In this document: one piece after another, positions 8,234-18,501 of the stretch
Position numbering within the stretch: position 1 is the stretch's first letter
How the letters are laid out: each line of letters starts with the position of its first letter
Assembly (NCBI GenBank): GCA_050733935.1
Contig: JBOHUC010000125.1
Coordinates: forward strand, 1-19,200
From: JBOHUC01 sp050733935
GTDB lineage: Bacteria; Eisenbacteria; RBG-16-71-46; DASYSL01
Length of the DNA stretch: 19,200 nt
Direction: 5' to 3'
The notes under the pieces: model-generated
Told to the model about the DNA's origin: nothing
Databases searched by the model: none
What the model saw: the letters and a program-made list of their open reading frames with translations, nothing else
Position numbers and translations under genes: made by a program

Positions 8234-8947
8234 TTACTCGAGCTCGCGCACTTCCACTTCGTCGGCTTCGACCGCGTCGAGATAGAGACGCGCCCACTGG
8301 TCCGCGTCTTCGAGCGACGGGACCGAGACGACGACGTAGCCGCCGATCATTTCCTTCGACTCCGCAAACGGACCGTCCGTGACGCTCACACCGTCGCGCG
8401 AGTTCTTGTACCTCCTCCCCCGCGAGCTCGGGCGCATGCGCTCTGAGGCCAGGTGCGTGACACCGCCACCCGCCGGCCGCTCGAAGTCGGGCAGCGATTC
8501 ACCGGCTTCACTCGCCGCGGTTGCCTTGCGAAGCACCATGTAGCGGCGCGTGGTCATTCCGGCCGGGCGTGAGCCCATGCCGATATCCCACGGCTCCGTC
8601 ACGGGACGAATGTCGATCTCCGCTTCTCCTTCGCGCTGCGACTCCTGCCGGGCCGCCTTCGCCCAGTCGACCGCATCCTCGAGCGACGGGGCACGCACGA
8701 TCGTGAAGCCCGCAAGGAGCTCCCGCTCTCCCTCGAACGGTCCGCGAGTGACCGATGCCTCGGCACCACCGGGCGCGAAGCGGACGCGCGCGCCTTCAGA
8801 CGTGGCGCGCAGACCCTCCGCCCCCTCGAGCACGTCCGCCTTCACGAGCTCACCGATCATCCTTCCCACCCGCTGGACGAGCTCGCGGCTCGGGGGCGCA
8901 CCGGTCTCCCAGTGAGCGTTCGTCTTGTGCAGGATCATGAATCGCAT
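8234..8947 (-). CDS. Tandem YCII-related (DGPF) domain protein
   Basis: This 237-residue protein contains two copies of the YCII/DGPF fold, each normally a single ~120-residue protein. Domain 1 (about 1-118) starts RFMILHK and has VTRGPFEGERELLAGFTIV, in which the usual Asp of DGPF is Arg (residue 68). Domain 2 (about 130-237) starts RRYMVLRKA and has the canonical VTDGPFAESKEMIGGYVVV (190-207) and a PSLEDADQWA helix. Members are often linked to ECF sigma factors, but no sigma gene is present here. Biochemical function is not established for this group. ATG 8947 is well supported by GGAG 8 nt upstream. It is the last gene of a three-gene set, 27 bp after the hydrolase stop. Confidence 0.88.
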   Translation of the reverse strand: MRFMILHKTNAHWETGAPPSRELVQRVGRMIGELVKADVLEGAEGLRATSEGARVRFAPGGAEASVTRGPFEGERELLAGFTIVRAPSLEDAVDWAKAARQESQREGEAEIDIRPVTEPWDIGMGSRPAGMTTRRYMVLRKATAASEAGESLPDFERPAGGGVTHLASERMRPSSRGRRYKNSRDGVSVTDGPFAESKEMIGGYVVVSVPSLEDADQWARLYLDAVEADEVEVRELE

Positions 8948-8974
8948 GCAATCCGCTCCGTGATCGGGTCCGAA

Positions 8975-9781
8975 TCAGTTCCGCAAGGGTTCGCTCGACG
9001 AGCCGAAGAACTCGACGACGGCCGGGGCCAGGACGGCGGGGTCGACCGCATGGGTCTGCCCGTCGAGCGTGCGATGCACCGCGGTCGGAATGGCTTCCGC
9101 GACCGCCCGCGCCGCTTCCTTGAGCCGCGCATCGGTCTTCGAACCGTTCATCGCGAGCGTCGGAATCCGGATCGAGGCGAGCCGCGCCCGCGGCACCCGG
9201 AACTCCGTCATCACGGCCGCGTCGTACGGAAGCGTGTGCGCGACCGCGACGAGCTTTCGCCACACCCACGGCATGAGTCGCATGAGGACGACGACCGGCG
9301 CCGGGGCGCCCACCATGTCACGCATGAAATACTTCACGGCGTCGCCGCGCTTCCCGGCCGCGAGCAGCCGCTTGAGCTCGATCTCGTGCGACTCTCCCCC
9401 GCCGTTCCCCGCGACGTCCACGTAGGGCGGTTCGTAGGCCACAACCTTGGCGACCGGGAGTCCGCTCGCCGCAGCCTCGAGGGCGAGCGCGCCGCCCGAA
9501 GAAAGCCCGAGGAGGAACGCGCAGCCGCCGGCGGTCTCGATGAGCGCCGCCAGGTCCTCGACCTCACGCACGCGCGCATAGGGTTGGGTGTCTCCGCTCT
9601 CGCCGCGCCCGCGGCGATCGTAGGCGTAGACCGTGAAGTGCGGGGCGAGCCGGGGCGCGAGCTTCGGCGACGGGCCGAACGCGCGGCTGCAGAGGGCGCC
9701 GTCGACCAGGATGAGCGCCGGGCCGCTGCCCGAGCGTTCGTACGCGATCGCGGTGCCGTCCTTCGATCGAACCTGCGTCAT
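8975..9781 (-). CDS. Alpha/beta-hydrolase fold protein
   Basis: A 268-residue soluble alpha/beta hydrolase. The oxyanion region is at LILVDGALCS, followed by YAYDRRGRGESGD (53-64). The nucleophile elbow is G-L-S-S-G with Ser94. A probable acid is Asp217 in NGSKTD, and the catalytic His is His244 in GQTHAVDP. This suits an esterase, lactonase or related hydrolase of small molecules, but the substrate cannot be read from the sequence. ATG 9781 is chosen because GGAGG stands 7 nt before it and because it forms an ATGA overlap with the stop of the upstream DoxX-like gene. An upstream in-frame start at 9814 would overlap that gene needlessly. Tight coupling suggests the two products are made together. 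Confidence 0.88.
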   Translation of the reverse strand: MTQVRSKDGTAIAYERSGSGPALILVDGALCSRAFGPSPKLAPRLAPHFTVYAYDRRGRGESGDTQPYARVREVEDLAALIETAGGCAFLLGLSSGGALALEAAASGLPVAKVVAYEPPYVDVAGNGGGESHEIELKRLLAAGKRGDAVKYFMRDMVGAPAPVVVLMRLMPWVWRKLVAVAHTLPYDAAVMTEFRVPRARLASIRIPTLAMNGSKTDARLKEAARAVAEAIPTAVHRTLDGQTHAVDPAVLAPAVVEFFGSSSEPLRN

Positions 9782-10212
9782 GACCGCGCCTCCCTCGGGT
9801 TCGGGATCGACCACGGCAGGAACGCGCGCAGCCGTGCGTCGCGCAGGAAGAGCCCACCCCAGACGAGGGCCGCGACGTAGGTCGGAAACAGCGCGTGGCT
9901 CAGGAGCGGGTTTCCGATCCGCACGTGCGTCGCGACCGCACCTCCCAGATACCCGGTGAGTAGAACCGCCCCGAGCACGGACGTGCGCGGAACCAGGTAC
10001 ACGAGAACGCAGGTGAGAAGCGTCACGCCGAGTCCGAAGACGACGTCGGTCGAGTAGCCGAGCTGCCGCGTGCCTTCGAGGACCGGCGGAATCCTAAGGA
10101 GCTTCGCGACGCCGTCGAAGACGAGAAAAAGTATGGCCAGAGTGCTCAGGACCCGCCCGGTCCAACGGGCGGCCGTCGAAGGGCTCGAGCTCGAGTTCAG
10201 GTTCGGCTTCAT
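9778..10212 (-). CDS. DoxX-like four-helix membrane protein
   Basis: A 144-residue membrane protein with four predicted helices at about 19-37, 56-75, 77-96 and 108-124. It shows the DoxX-like landmarks FDGVAKL after the first helix and TGYLGGAVATHVRIG in the third. DoxX-like proteins are small inner-membrane proteins. Some are tied to oxidative stress or thiol and sulfur oxidation, but the role of this subgroup is not defined. ATG 10212 has GGAGG 7 nt upstream. An in-frame start at 10326 would add a charged, unconserved leader and was rejected. It is the first gene of the cassette with the hydrolase and the YCII protein, and its stop overlaps the hydrolase start by 4 nt. Confidence 0.88.
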   Translation of the reverse strand: MKPNLNSSSSPSTAARWTGRVLSTLAILFLVFDGVAKLLRIPPVLEGTRQLGYSTDVVFGLGVTLLTCVLVYLVPRTSVLGAVLLTGYLGGAVATHVRIGNPLLSHALFPTYVAALVWGGLFLRDARLRAFLPWSIPNPREARS

Positions 10213-10292
10213 GGTCTTGCCTCCATTCGTGAGGGGTTCGTGGTGGTTCGCCTTCCACCTCCACGACGAACGGAGACCGGGGTGATCGACAA

Positions 10293-10305
10293 ATTCGATG
10301 CGAAT
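10293..10305. repeat. Short palindrome upstream of the DoxX-like gene, possible operator
   Basis: ATTCG-ATG-CGAAT is a perfect 5-3-5 inverted repeat in the 124-bp gap between pgl and the DoxX-like gene, 81 bp before that gene's ATG. It is AT-richer than its surroundings. It could be a repressor or activator site for the cassette, or a weak hairpin ending pgl transcripts read leftward. No convincing -35/-10 pair was found nearby. It is short enough to be chance. Confidence 0.25.
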
Positions 10306-10336
10306 CCGCAAACGGCTCCGGGACAACCCTTTCGCG

Positions 10337-11095
10337 CTAGGTCCTCGCGGTCCGCGTGAGGCCGCTCGCGGCGGCCTCGTCGAGGAGCCAGACGAGGCGC
10401 CCCGGGGCGGGCTGGACCCGCGCGGCGGGCAGCTCCACGCGGTCGCTCTCGAGCGCGCGCGCCACGATGTCCGCCTTCTCCCTCCCGGTGGCCACGAATA
10501 CGACCCGGTGCGCCGCGCTCAGGACAGGCAGCGTGAGCGTGAGCCGTCGCGGCGGCTCGGCGGACTTTTCGTCGACCGCGAGGACCCAGCGGTCCCGGAC
10601 GTCGAGCGCGCTCGAGGACGGAAAGAGGGACGCGGTGTGTCCGTCCGCACCGATCCCGAGGAACACGAGATCGAGCGCGGGCGGCGCGTGCGGCGGCGGT
10701 GCGAGGACGGTCCGGAGAACGGATTCGTATGCGAGGGCCGCGCTCTCGAGGTCGGGCCCCTCACCCTCCATGCGCTGCACCTGGGCCGGTGAAAGCGGCA
10801 CGTCGTCGAGCAGCGATTCGCGCGCGAGGCGATAGTTGCTGCGCGCATCCCGCGGATCGACCGCGCGCTCGTCGGTGAAGAACACATGCGTCCGGTGCCA
10901 GGCGGAATCGAGATCGGGCTGCTGCGCCACCGTGCGGTAGAGCTCGCGTGGCGTCTTTCCCCCGGCGAGGGCGACCGAGAACACCGTGCGTTCGGAAGGC
11001 GTCTGCCGCACCGAATCGACCCACAGCCGCGCGCCCGCAGACGCGACTCCAGCGGCATCAGGAGCCACCACGACGTGCGCCTTCGGGCGGCTCAC
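10337..11095 (-). CDS. pgl: 6-phosphogluconolactonase (DevB/Pgl type)
   Basis: Hydrolyses 6-phosphogluconolactone to 6-phosphogluconate, the step after G6PDH. The 252 residues match the DevB-type lactonase length. Landmarks are SVALAGGKTPRELY (40-53), FFTDERAVDPRDARSNY (72-88) and LGIGADGHTASLFP (146-159), all typical of the family. The start GTG 11095 overlaps the stop of the upstream CstB-like gene as GTGA and has GGAG 8 nt before it. A longer in-frame start at 11497 lies deep inside the upstream gene and was rejected. It is the last gene of the tal-pgi operon. Its own 3' end contains a strong inverted repeat at 10358-10378. Confidence 0.94.
   Translation of the reverse strand: MSRPKAHVVVAPDAAGVASAGARLWVDSVRQTPSERTVFSVALAGGKTPRELYRTVAQQPDLDSAWHRTHVFFTDERAVDPRDARSNYRLARESLLDDVPLSPAQVQRMEGEGPDLESAALAYESVLRTVLAPPPHAPPALDLVFLGIGADGHTASLFPSSSALDVRDRWVLAVDEKSAEPPRRLTLTLPVLSAAHRVVFVATGREKADIVARALESDRVELPAARVQPAPGRLVWLLDEAAASGLTRTART
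10358..10378. repeat. Perfect 8-bp inverted repeat at the 3' end of pgl
   Basis: GAGGCCGC, loop TCGCG, then GCGGCCTC lies inside the last codons of pgl, about 20 nt before its TAG stop. This would fold as a very stable hairpin in the operon's final mRNA. No U-run follows. It may protect the 3' end or help termination, or simply reflect Ala/Gly codons in GC-rich DNA. Confidence 0.4.
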
Positions 11096-12537
11096 GCGGG
11101 CGTCTCCACACGCTCGAGCGGCGCGCCCGAGTCCACCCACGCCGTGGTTCCGCCGACCACGTTGTAGATCGGTCCCCTGTGATGAGGCGCAAGGAGGCTC
11201 ACCGCGGTGCTCGATCGGTAGCCCGTTTGACACACCACCGCGAGCGGACCCGCGCCCGGCGACGGCGACGGCGAAGCCGACGCCGACGCCGAGGCCGCCC
11301 GGGCCGTCTCGAGAGCTCTCGGGGCGAACCGGTCGAGCGGTTCGTTCGTGGCACCGGGAACGTGGCCCATCTCGAATTCGTCGGGGCGGCGGACGTCGAG
11401 CACCCGCAGCGCGTCCCCGGTCGTCGCGAGCTGTGCGCGCAGCTCGTCGACCGAGAGGAGCTCGGTCGTCCCCACGGCCTCGCCGGCGCGATCCCACTCC
11501 GCGATTCCGCCCTCGAGATAGCCGACCACGTTCTCGAGCCCGACGCGCGCGAGTCTCATGCGCGCCTCCTCGACCTCTCCGAGCTCGTCGGTCACGAGCA
11601 CGATCGGCGCCCCCACCGGGACGAGCGATCCGGCCCAGGAGGCGAACTGTCCCCCGAGGCCCACGTTGAGGGAGCCGGGCACGTGGCCGTTCGCCCAGCG
11701 CGCGCCGTCGCGCACGTCGAGCACGATCGCCCCTTCCGCGGCCCGTCGCCGGACCTCCCCGGGCGCAAGACCGGGCGGCGCCGGAAGGTCCGCGAGCGCG
11801 GGCGCTCCGCGCCGGTTCGTCTCGGCGTCGAACCCGAAGTAGGCGGGTGCGGGCGGGAGATCAGTCGTCGTGCGACGGATGAACTCGGCACGCGACATCG
11901 CGCGCAGCGAGGGATTGACGCGCCGCTGCTCGCCGATCGTCGAGAACCGTTCGCGGCCGATGTTCCGGCCGCAGGCCGAGCCCGCGCCGTGGGAGGGATA
12001 GACCTCGACCGAGTCGGGCAGCGTGAGGAGCTTGGTGTGCACGGAGTCATACAGCATGCCGGCCATGTCCTCGGCTGTGTAGCCCTTCGAGGTCACGAGG
12101 TCGGGCCGCCCGACGTCGCCGACGAAGAGCGTGTCGCCGGTCAGGACCTTGAGCGGCATCGCGCCGGCCGAGTCGTCGTAGACGACGATCGCCATGCTCT
12201 CGGGTGTGTGGCCCGGCGTCTCCAGGAACACGAGCCGGAGCGAGCCCAGCCGGATCACGTCGCCCTCCTTCACCGCGCGATGCGGAAACGTCGCCTCCGC
12301 GCGATGGCCGAGCACGATCTCAGCACCGGCACGCTCCGCGAGCTCGCGGTGGCCCGAGACAAAGTCGGCGTGGAGGTGGCTTTCGATCACGTAGCGGATC
12401 GTGAGCCCGCGCTCGCGCGCGGCGTCGAGATAGAGATCGACGTCCCGCTGCGGATCGACGACCGCCGCCTCGCCCCCGTCGCCGATCAAATAGGACGCGT
12501 GCGACAGGCACGCGAGATAGAACTGCTCGAAGACCAT
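11092..12537 (-). CDS. CstB-like persulfide dioxygenase with two rhodanese domains
   Basis: A 481-residue cytoplasmic protein in three parts. Residues 1-~250 are a metallo-beta-lactamase domain of persulfide dioxygenase type: SHLHADFVSGH gives His54, His56 and Asp58, with His110 in TPGHT, Asp135 in LTGDTLF, His183 in YPSHG and Cys189 in SACG. Residues ~255-360 are a rhodanese-like domain (VLDVRDGARWANGHVPGS) whose active-site position reads LVTDELG, with no Cys. Residues ~365-481 are a second rhodanese with the loop CQTGYRS (Cys436). This MBL/pseudo-rhodanese/rhodanese order is that of Staphylococcus CstB, which oxidises persulfides and makes thiosulfate. Activity here is inferred. A Ser/Ala/Pro repeat (414-430) sits just before the catalytic loop. 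ATG 12537 has GGAG 6 nt upstream. The gene lies 12 bp after opcA and overlaps pgl by GTGA, so it belongs to the G6PDH operon. Confidence 0.88.
   Translation of the reverse strand: MVFEQFYLACLSHASYLIGDGGEAAVVDPQRDVDLYLDAARERGLTIRYVIESHLHADFVSGHRELAERAGAEIVLGHRAEATFPHRAVKEGDVIRLGSLRLVFLETPGHTPESMAIVVYDDSAGAMPLKVLTGDTLFVGDVGRPDLVTSKGYTAEDMAGMLYDSVHTKLLTLPDSVEVYPSHGAGSACGRNIGRERFSTIGEQRRVNPSLRAMSRAEFIRRTTTDLPPAPAYFGFDAETNRRGAPALADLPAPPGLAPGEVRRRAAEGAIVLDVRDGARWANGHVPGSLNVGLGGQFASWAGSLVPVGAPIVLVTDELGEVEEARMRLARVGLENVVGYLEGGIAEWDRAGEAVGTTELLSVDELRAQLATTGDALRVLDVRRPDEFEMGHVPGATNEPLDRFAPRALETARAASASASASPSPSPGAGPLAVVCQTGYRSSTAVSLLAPHHRGPIYNVVGGTTAWVDSGAPLERVETPA
11248..11298 (-). repeat. Hexanucleotide repeat encoding a Ser-Ala/Ser-Pro linker
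   Basis: Six 6-bp units run at 11258-11293 on the plus strand: GGCGAC twice, GGCGAA, GCCGAC twice, GCCGAG. On the coding strand they give alternating Ala-Ser and Pro-Ser dipeptides, residues 414-430 of the CstB-like protein, ending six residues before catalytic Cys436. Gain or loss of units would keep the frame, so linker length could vary between strains. Confidence 0.75.
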
Positions 12538-12549
12538 GAGTGGCTCCGC

Positions 12550-13734
12550 TCAGTCGGGTGAAGTCCCGGAGAGAATCGACGCGGCGCGCAGGAGCGCGCG
12601 CTCGTAGACGACGTCGGGGCTCGCATCGTCGAGCGCCCGCGCGAGTAATCGCTCGAGCGGCAGGCGCACGCGCGGCAGCCGGTGGCGATGGCTGCCAGCA
12701 TGGGGCGTGTTCGCGTCGAGCGTCAAGACCTCGCCCTCGCCCGGGCATTCGATCCGAAACGAAATCGACTCCGACGACACCGAAAGATGTGTGCGCGCGA
12801 TCTCGCCCGAGGGAGCGTCGGTCATCCGCTCGAGAACGACCTCCGGCGGGGTCGCTTCGCCCGCCGCGTCCCCCGCTTCGACGCGCGCCGCAAGTCCCGT
12901 CGGTCCGGCTTCGCGCGCGAGCTCGACGCGATCGAGCGCCCATCCCGCGAGGAGTGCGGCCGCTGCGGGGATCGCTCCGTGCGCCGCACCGGCCGATGTG
13001 GCGCCCGCCCCCGGCGCCGCTGCGCTCGCCGTGCCATAGCCGACTCCGATCCGATCCACCTCCCCCGCGCGACGCGCAAGACGCGGGTCGTCGAAGCACA
13101 CCGCGACCGCCTCGCGCCACGACTCATGCCGGTACCAGTTGAGATCCGCGGGCGACCATTCCTCGCCGCGCCGCTCGACCAGGTCTTCGAGGCCGGCTGC
13201 GGGATCGGGGAACGTGCGGCTGTCGACGATCAAGCGGTCCGAGACGTCGAGGAGCCGCCGGAAGAACTCGTTCTCCCAGGGGGGCGTGCCCGCGCACCAG
13301 AGGAACACCGGGAGGTCCGGAACGAGGAGCGGAATCACCGCCCCCGCCGCGCGCCGTCCGGCATCGCCTCCGACCACGAGACGAATCTGCTCGCAGCAAA
13401 CGTGCCGTCCCTCGCCGCGCATCCGGCAGTGTGCGGTGAGCCAGGCCTCGATGCGCTCCGAATCGTCGGCCGCCGCCTCGACCACGAACGCGCGTACGGG
13501 ATGGCGGTCGGACGCTTCCGCGACCGCGGCCGTGAGAGCCTTGGCCTCGTCGGCATCGCGCGCGACGGCGACCAGGTTGCGCGAGCACGCGCGCGCGATC
13601 GTCTTTCCGCCCGCGGTCGCCTCCGCCTCGGCGCCTTCCCACAACCGCCTGAGCTCCCGGGCGAGCGAGCGCACGTCGACGGGGAAGCCGTCCCCGCCGC
13701 CGAGCACCTCGCGGCCGGTGGAATCGGTGATCAT
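12550..13734 (-). CDS. opcA: OpcA-type glucose-6-phosphate dehydrogenase assembly protein
   Basis: OpcA proteins bind G6PDH and promote its oligomer and activity in cyanobacteria and actinobacteria. This 394-residue protein shows family landmarks: RHPVRAFVV (77-85), HVCCEQIRLV (111-120), VPDLPVFLW (138-146) and a DLNWYRHESWREAV segment (198-210). A vicinal Cys pair at 113-114 and single Cys at 50, 103, 147 and 213 are visible. Redox control, known for cyanobacterial OpcA, is therefore possible but unproven. An Ala/Gly-rich linker (about 236-262) separates the N- and C-terminal halves. ATG 13734 is set by GGAGG 5 nt upstream and by an ATGA overlap with the zwf stop, so it is translationally coupled to its partner. 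The longer in-frame start at 13872 would run inside zwf. Confidence 0.9.
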   Translation of the reverse strand: MITDSTGREVLGGGDGFPVDVRSLARELRRLWEGAEAEATAGGKTIARACSRNLVAVARDADEAKALTAAVAEASDRHPVRAFVVEAAADDSERIEAWLTAHCRMRGEGRHVCCEQIRLVVGGDAGRRAAGAVIPLLVPDLPVFLWCAGTPPWENEFFRRLLDVSDRLIVDSRTFPDPAAGLEDLVERRGEEWSPADLNWYRHESWREAVAVCFDDPRLARRAGEVDRIGVGYGTASAAAPGAGATSAGAAHGAIPAAAALLAGWALDRVELAREAGPTGLAARVEAGDAAGEATPPEVVLERMTDAPSGEIARTHLSVSSESISFRIECPGEGEVLTLDANTPHAGSHRHRLPRVRLPLERLLARALDDASPDVVYERALLRAASILSGTSPD

Positions 13735-15302
13735 GGCCGCCTCCACGAACGCCCGGTGCGGTCGAGCAGCGCATCCGCCGGCTCGGGGCCCCAGGTGCCC
13801 GCGTCGTAGTCGGGAAATGCGGGCGGCGGCGCGTCCGACCAGGCTTCGAGAATCGGCGTGACGATCGACCACGCGGCCTCGACTTCGTCGCGGCGAATGA
13901 AGAGCGTCGAATCACCGAGGAGCGCATCGAGCAGGAGCCGCTCGTACGCCTCGGGAGGATCGACTCCGAACGAGCTCCCGTAGAGGAAGTCCATCTTGAC
14001 GGGCTCGACCCGAACGCGCGGTCCGGGAATCTTCGCGCCGAACTTGAGCGAGATGCCCTCCTCGGGCTGGATGCGGAGCGCGAGGACGTTCGGCTCGGGG
14101 GCGGAGCTCCCGGCGCCGCCGAGGCTCCCGAAAATCGAGTGCGGGACGCGCTTGAACTGCACGGCGATTTCGGTCACGCGCTTGGGCAGCCGCTTCCCCG
14201 CCCGCACGAAGAACGGAACGCCCGCCCAGCGCCAGTTGTCGACCGCGAGCTCGAGTGCGACGAACGTCTCGGTGCCCGAGTCCTTCGCCACACCTTCTTC
14301 TTCGCGGTAGCCGACCACGTCCGTGCCCCCGACCGATCCCGCTCCGTACTGCCCGCGGACGACGCGCGCGGGCACGTCGCGGGGAGTAAGGTGCGGCACG
14401 GCGCGCAGCACCTTCACCTTCTCGTCGCGGATCGGATCGGCCTCGAACGAGCCCGGCGGCTCCATCGCCATGAGCGTGACGAGCTGAAGGAGATGGTTCT
14501 GCACGATGTCGCGCAGCGCTCCCGCTTCCTCGTAGAACCTGCCCCGTCCTTCGACGCCGATCGATTCCCCGACCGTGATCTGGACGTGGTCCACGTACTT
14601 CTGGTTCCACAGGGGCTCGAAGATCGCGTTCCCGAACCGGAACACGAGGATGTTCTGCACGGTCTCCTTGCCCAGATAGTGATCGATGCGGAAGATCTGC
14701 CGCTCGCGCGCGAAACGAAGAGCGATCTCGTTGAGCGCGCGCGCACTCTCGAGGTCGCGGCCGAACGGCTTCTCGACGATGATGCGCGCGAAGCGGCCGT
14801 CCTTCTCTTCGAGAAGGCCCGCGTGACCCAGGTTCTCGAACAGGATGGGATAGAACGTGGGCGGGGTCGCAAAATAAAATAGCCGGTTGCCCTCCGTCCC
14901 GCGCTCACGGTCGATGCGCTCGAGCGTCTTCGCAAGCCGCTCGAACCCCGCGGCATCCGCGAAGTCCCCCGTCACGTAGGAGAGGCCTTCGGCGAAGTCC
15001 TGCCAGAGCGCGGGATCGAGCGGCGTGCGTGCGTGCTCGGCGGTCGCGCTGCGGAGCGATTCGGCGAACGCCGCGTCGTCGAGCTCCTTCCGCGCGTAAC
15101 CGACGACCGCGAAGTGCGCGGGCAGGAGCCCGTTTTTCTTCAAGTGATAGAGCGCGGGAAGGAGCTTCCGACTCGTCAGGTCGCCGGTCGCCCCGAAGAT
15201 GACGAGACAGGCGGGCGGCGCGACGCTGTCGCGCGTGAGGCCTTCGCGAAACGGCGCGACCGCCCGGCTCGCTCGGGTCGTCGCGCTCGCCACGTCCGCC
15301 AC
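13731..15302 (-). CDS. zwf: Glucose-6-phosphate 1-dehydrogenase
   Basis: Oxidises glucose-6-phosphate to 6-phosphogluconolactone and makes NAD(P)H. The 523 residues are a normal length. Landmarks are the dinucleotide loop VIFGATGDLTSRKLLPALY (34-52), the EKPFG motif (177-181), the signature RIDHYLGKE (205-213) with catalytic residues, and the general-base His in RDIVQNH (264-270). The start is GTG 15302, preceded by GAGGGA about 6 nt away. This ribosome site overlaps the TGA stop of tal-pgi, which lies 10 bp upstream. A second GTG three codons in is possible. The gene is followed by opcA with an ATGA overlap, a coupling also seen in other OpcA-using bacteria. Cofactor preference cannot be read with certainty. 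Confidence 0.96.
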   Translation of the reverse strand: MADVASATTRASRAVAPFREGLTRDSVAPPACLVIFGATGDLTSRKLLPALYHLKKNGLLPAHFAVVGYARKELDDAAFAESLRSATAEHARTPLDPALWQDFAEGLSYVTGDFADAAGFERLAKTLERIDRERGTEGNRLFYFATPPTFYPILFENLGHAGLLEEKDGRFARIIVEKPFGRDLESARALNEIALRFARERQIFRIDHYLGKETVQNILVFRFGNAIFEPLWNQKYVDHVQITVGESIGVEGRGRFYEEAGALRDIVQNHLLQLVTLMAMEPPGSFEADPIRDEKVKVLRAVPHLTPRDVPARVVRGQYGAGSVGGTDVVGYREEEGVAKDSGTETFVALELAVDNWRWAGVPFFVRAGKRLPKRVTEIAVQFKRVPHSIFGSLGGAGSSAPEPNVLALRIQPEEGISLKFGAKIPGPRVRVEPVKMDFLYGSSFGVDPPEAYERLLLDALLGDSTLFIRRDEVEAAWSIVTPILEAWSDAPPPAFPDYDAGTWGPEPADALLDRTGRSWRRP

Positions 15303-15312
15303 GCTGTTTCCC

Positions 15313-18243
<2,931 letters not shown>

Positions 18244-18303
18244 GGGAGACTCCTTGCGGCCTGCGGCACGAGGCTGTGCGGAGCGCGAAGAACGGACAAC
18301 CTC

Positions 18304-18333
18304 AAGATAGCGGTCCCAGGGGGTGCCGGGCAA
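18304..18333 (-). promoter_or_regulatory. Putative sigma70-type promoter of the tal-pgi operon
   Basis: On the minus strand TTGCCC (18333-18328) and TATCTT (18309-18304) are 18 nt apart, each matching 4 of 6 consensus bases. Transcription would begin near 18297, giving a leader of about 54 nt that holds the AAGGAG site of tal-pgi. It lies in the 258-bp divergent gap 18244-18501. No experimental support. Confidence 0.4.
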
Positions 18334-18389
18334 TCCGGCGAGCCGAAAGAGGTGCCGAAGCGACGCCGAAAGCATGCTGAACGCCGCGG

Positions 18390-18418
18390 ATGACGCGATC
18401 GCCGGCCGGGAGTACGAT
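18390..18418 (+). promoter_or_regulatory. Putative sigma70-type promoter of the rightmost gene
   Basis: ATGACG (18390-18395) and TACGAT (18413-18418) are spaced by 17 nt, each matching 4 of 6 consensus bases. This would start transcription near 18425, about 77 nt before the ATG at 18502. It is back-to-back with the predicted tal-pgi promoter, so the two could share regulation. Prediction only. Confidence 0.35.
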
Positions 18419-18501
18419 TTCAGCGCTTCGGACGCGTGTCCCGGATTTGCGCCGGGCCGCGCCCGCCCTTCGAGGCAATGGTCTTCCGAAAGGAGCTTCC
18501 G

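Noticed and set aside
10948..12561. A 537-codon plus-strand frame opposite the CstB-like gene
   Set aside because: It lies antisense to a protein with intact metal-site and rhodanese motifs, and its own translation has no recognisable domain.
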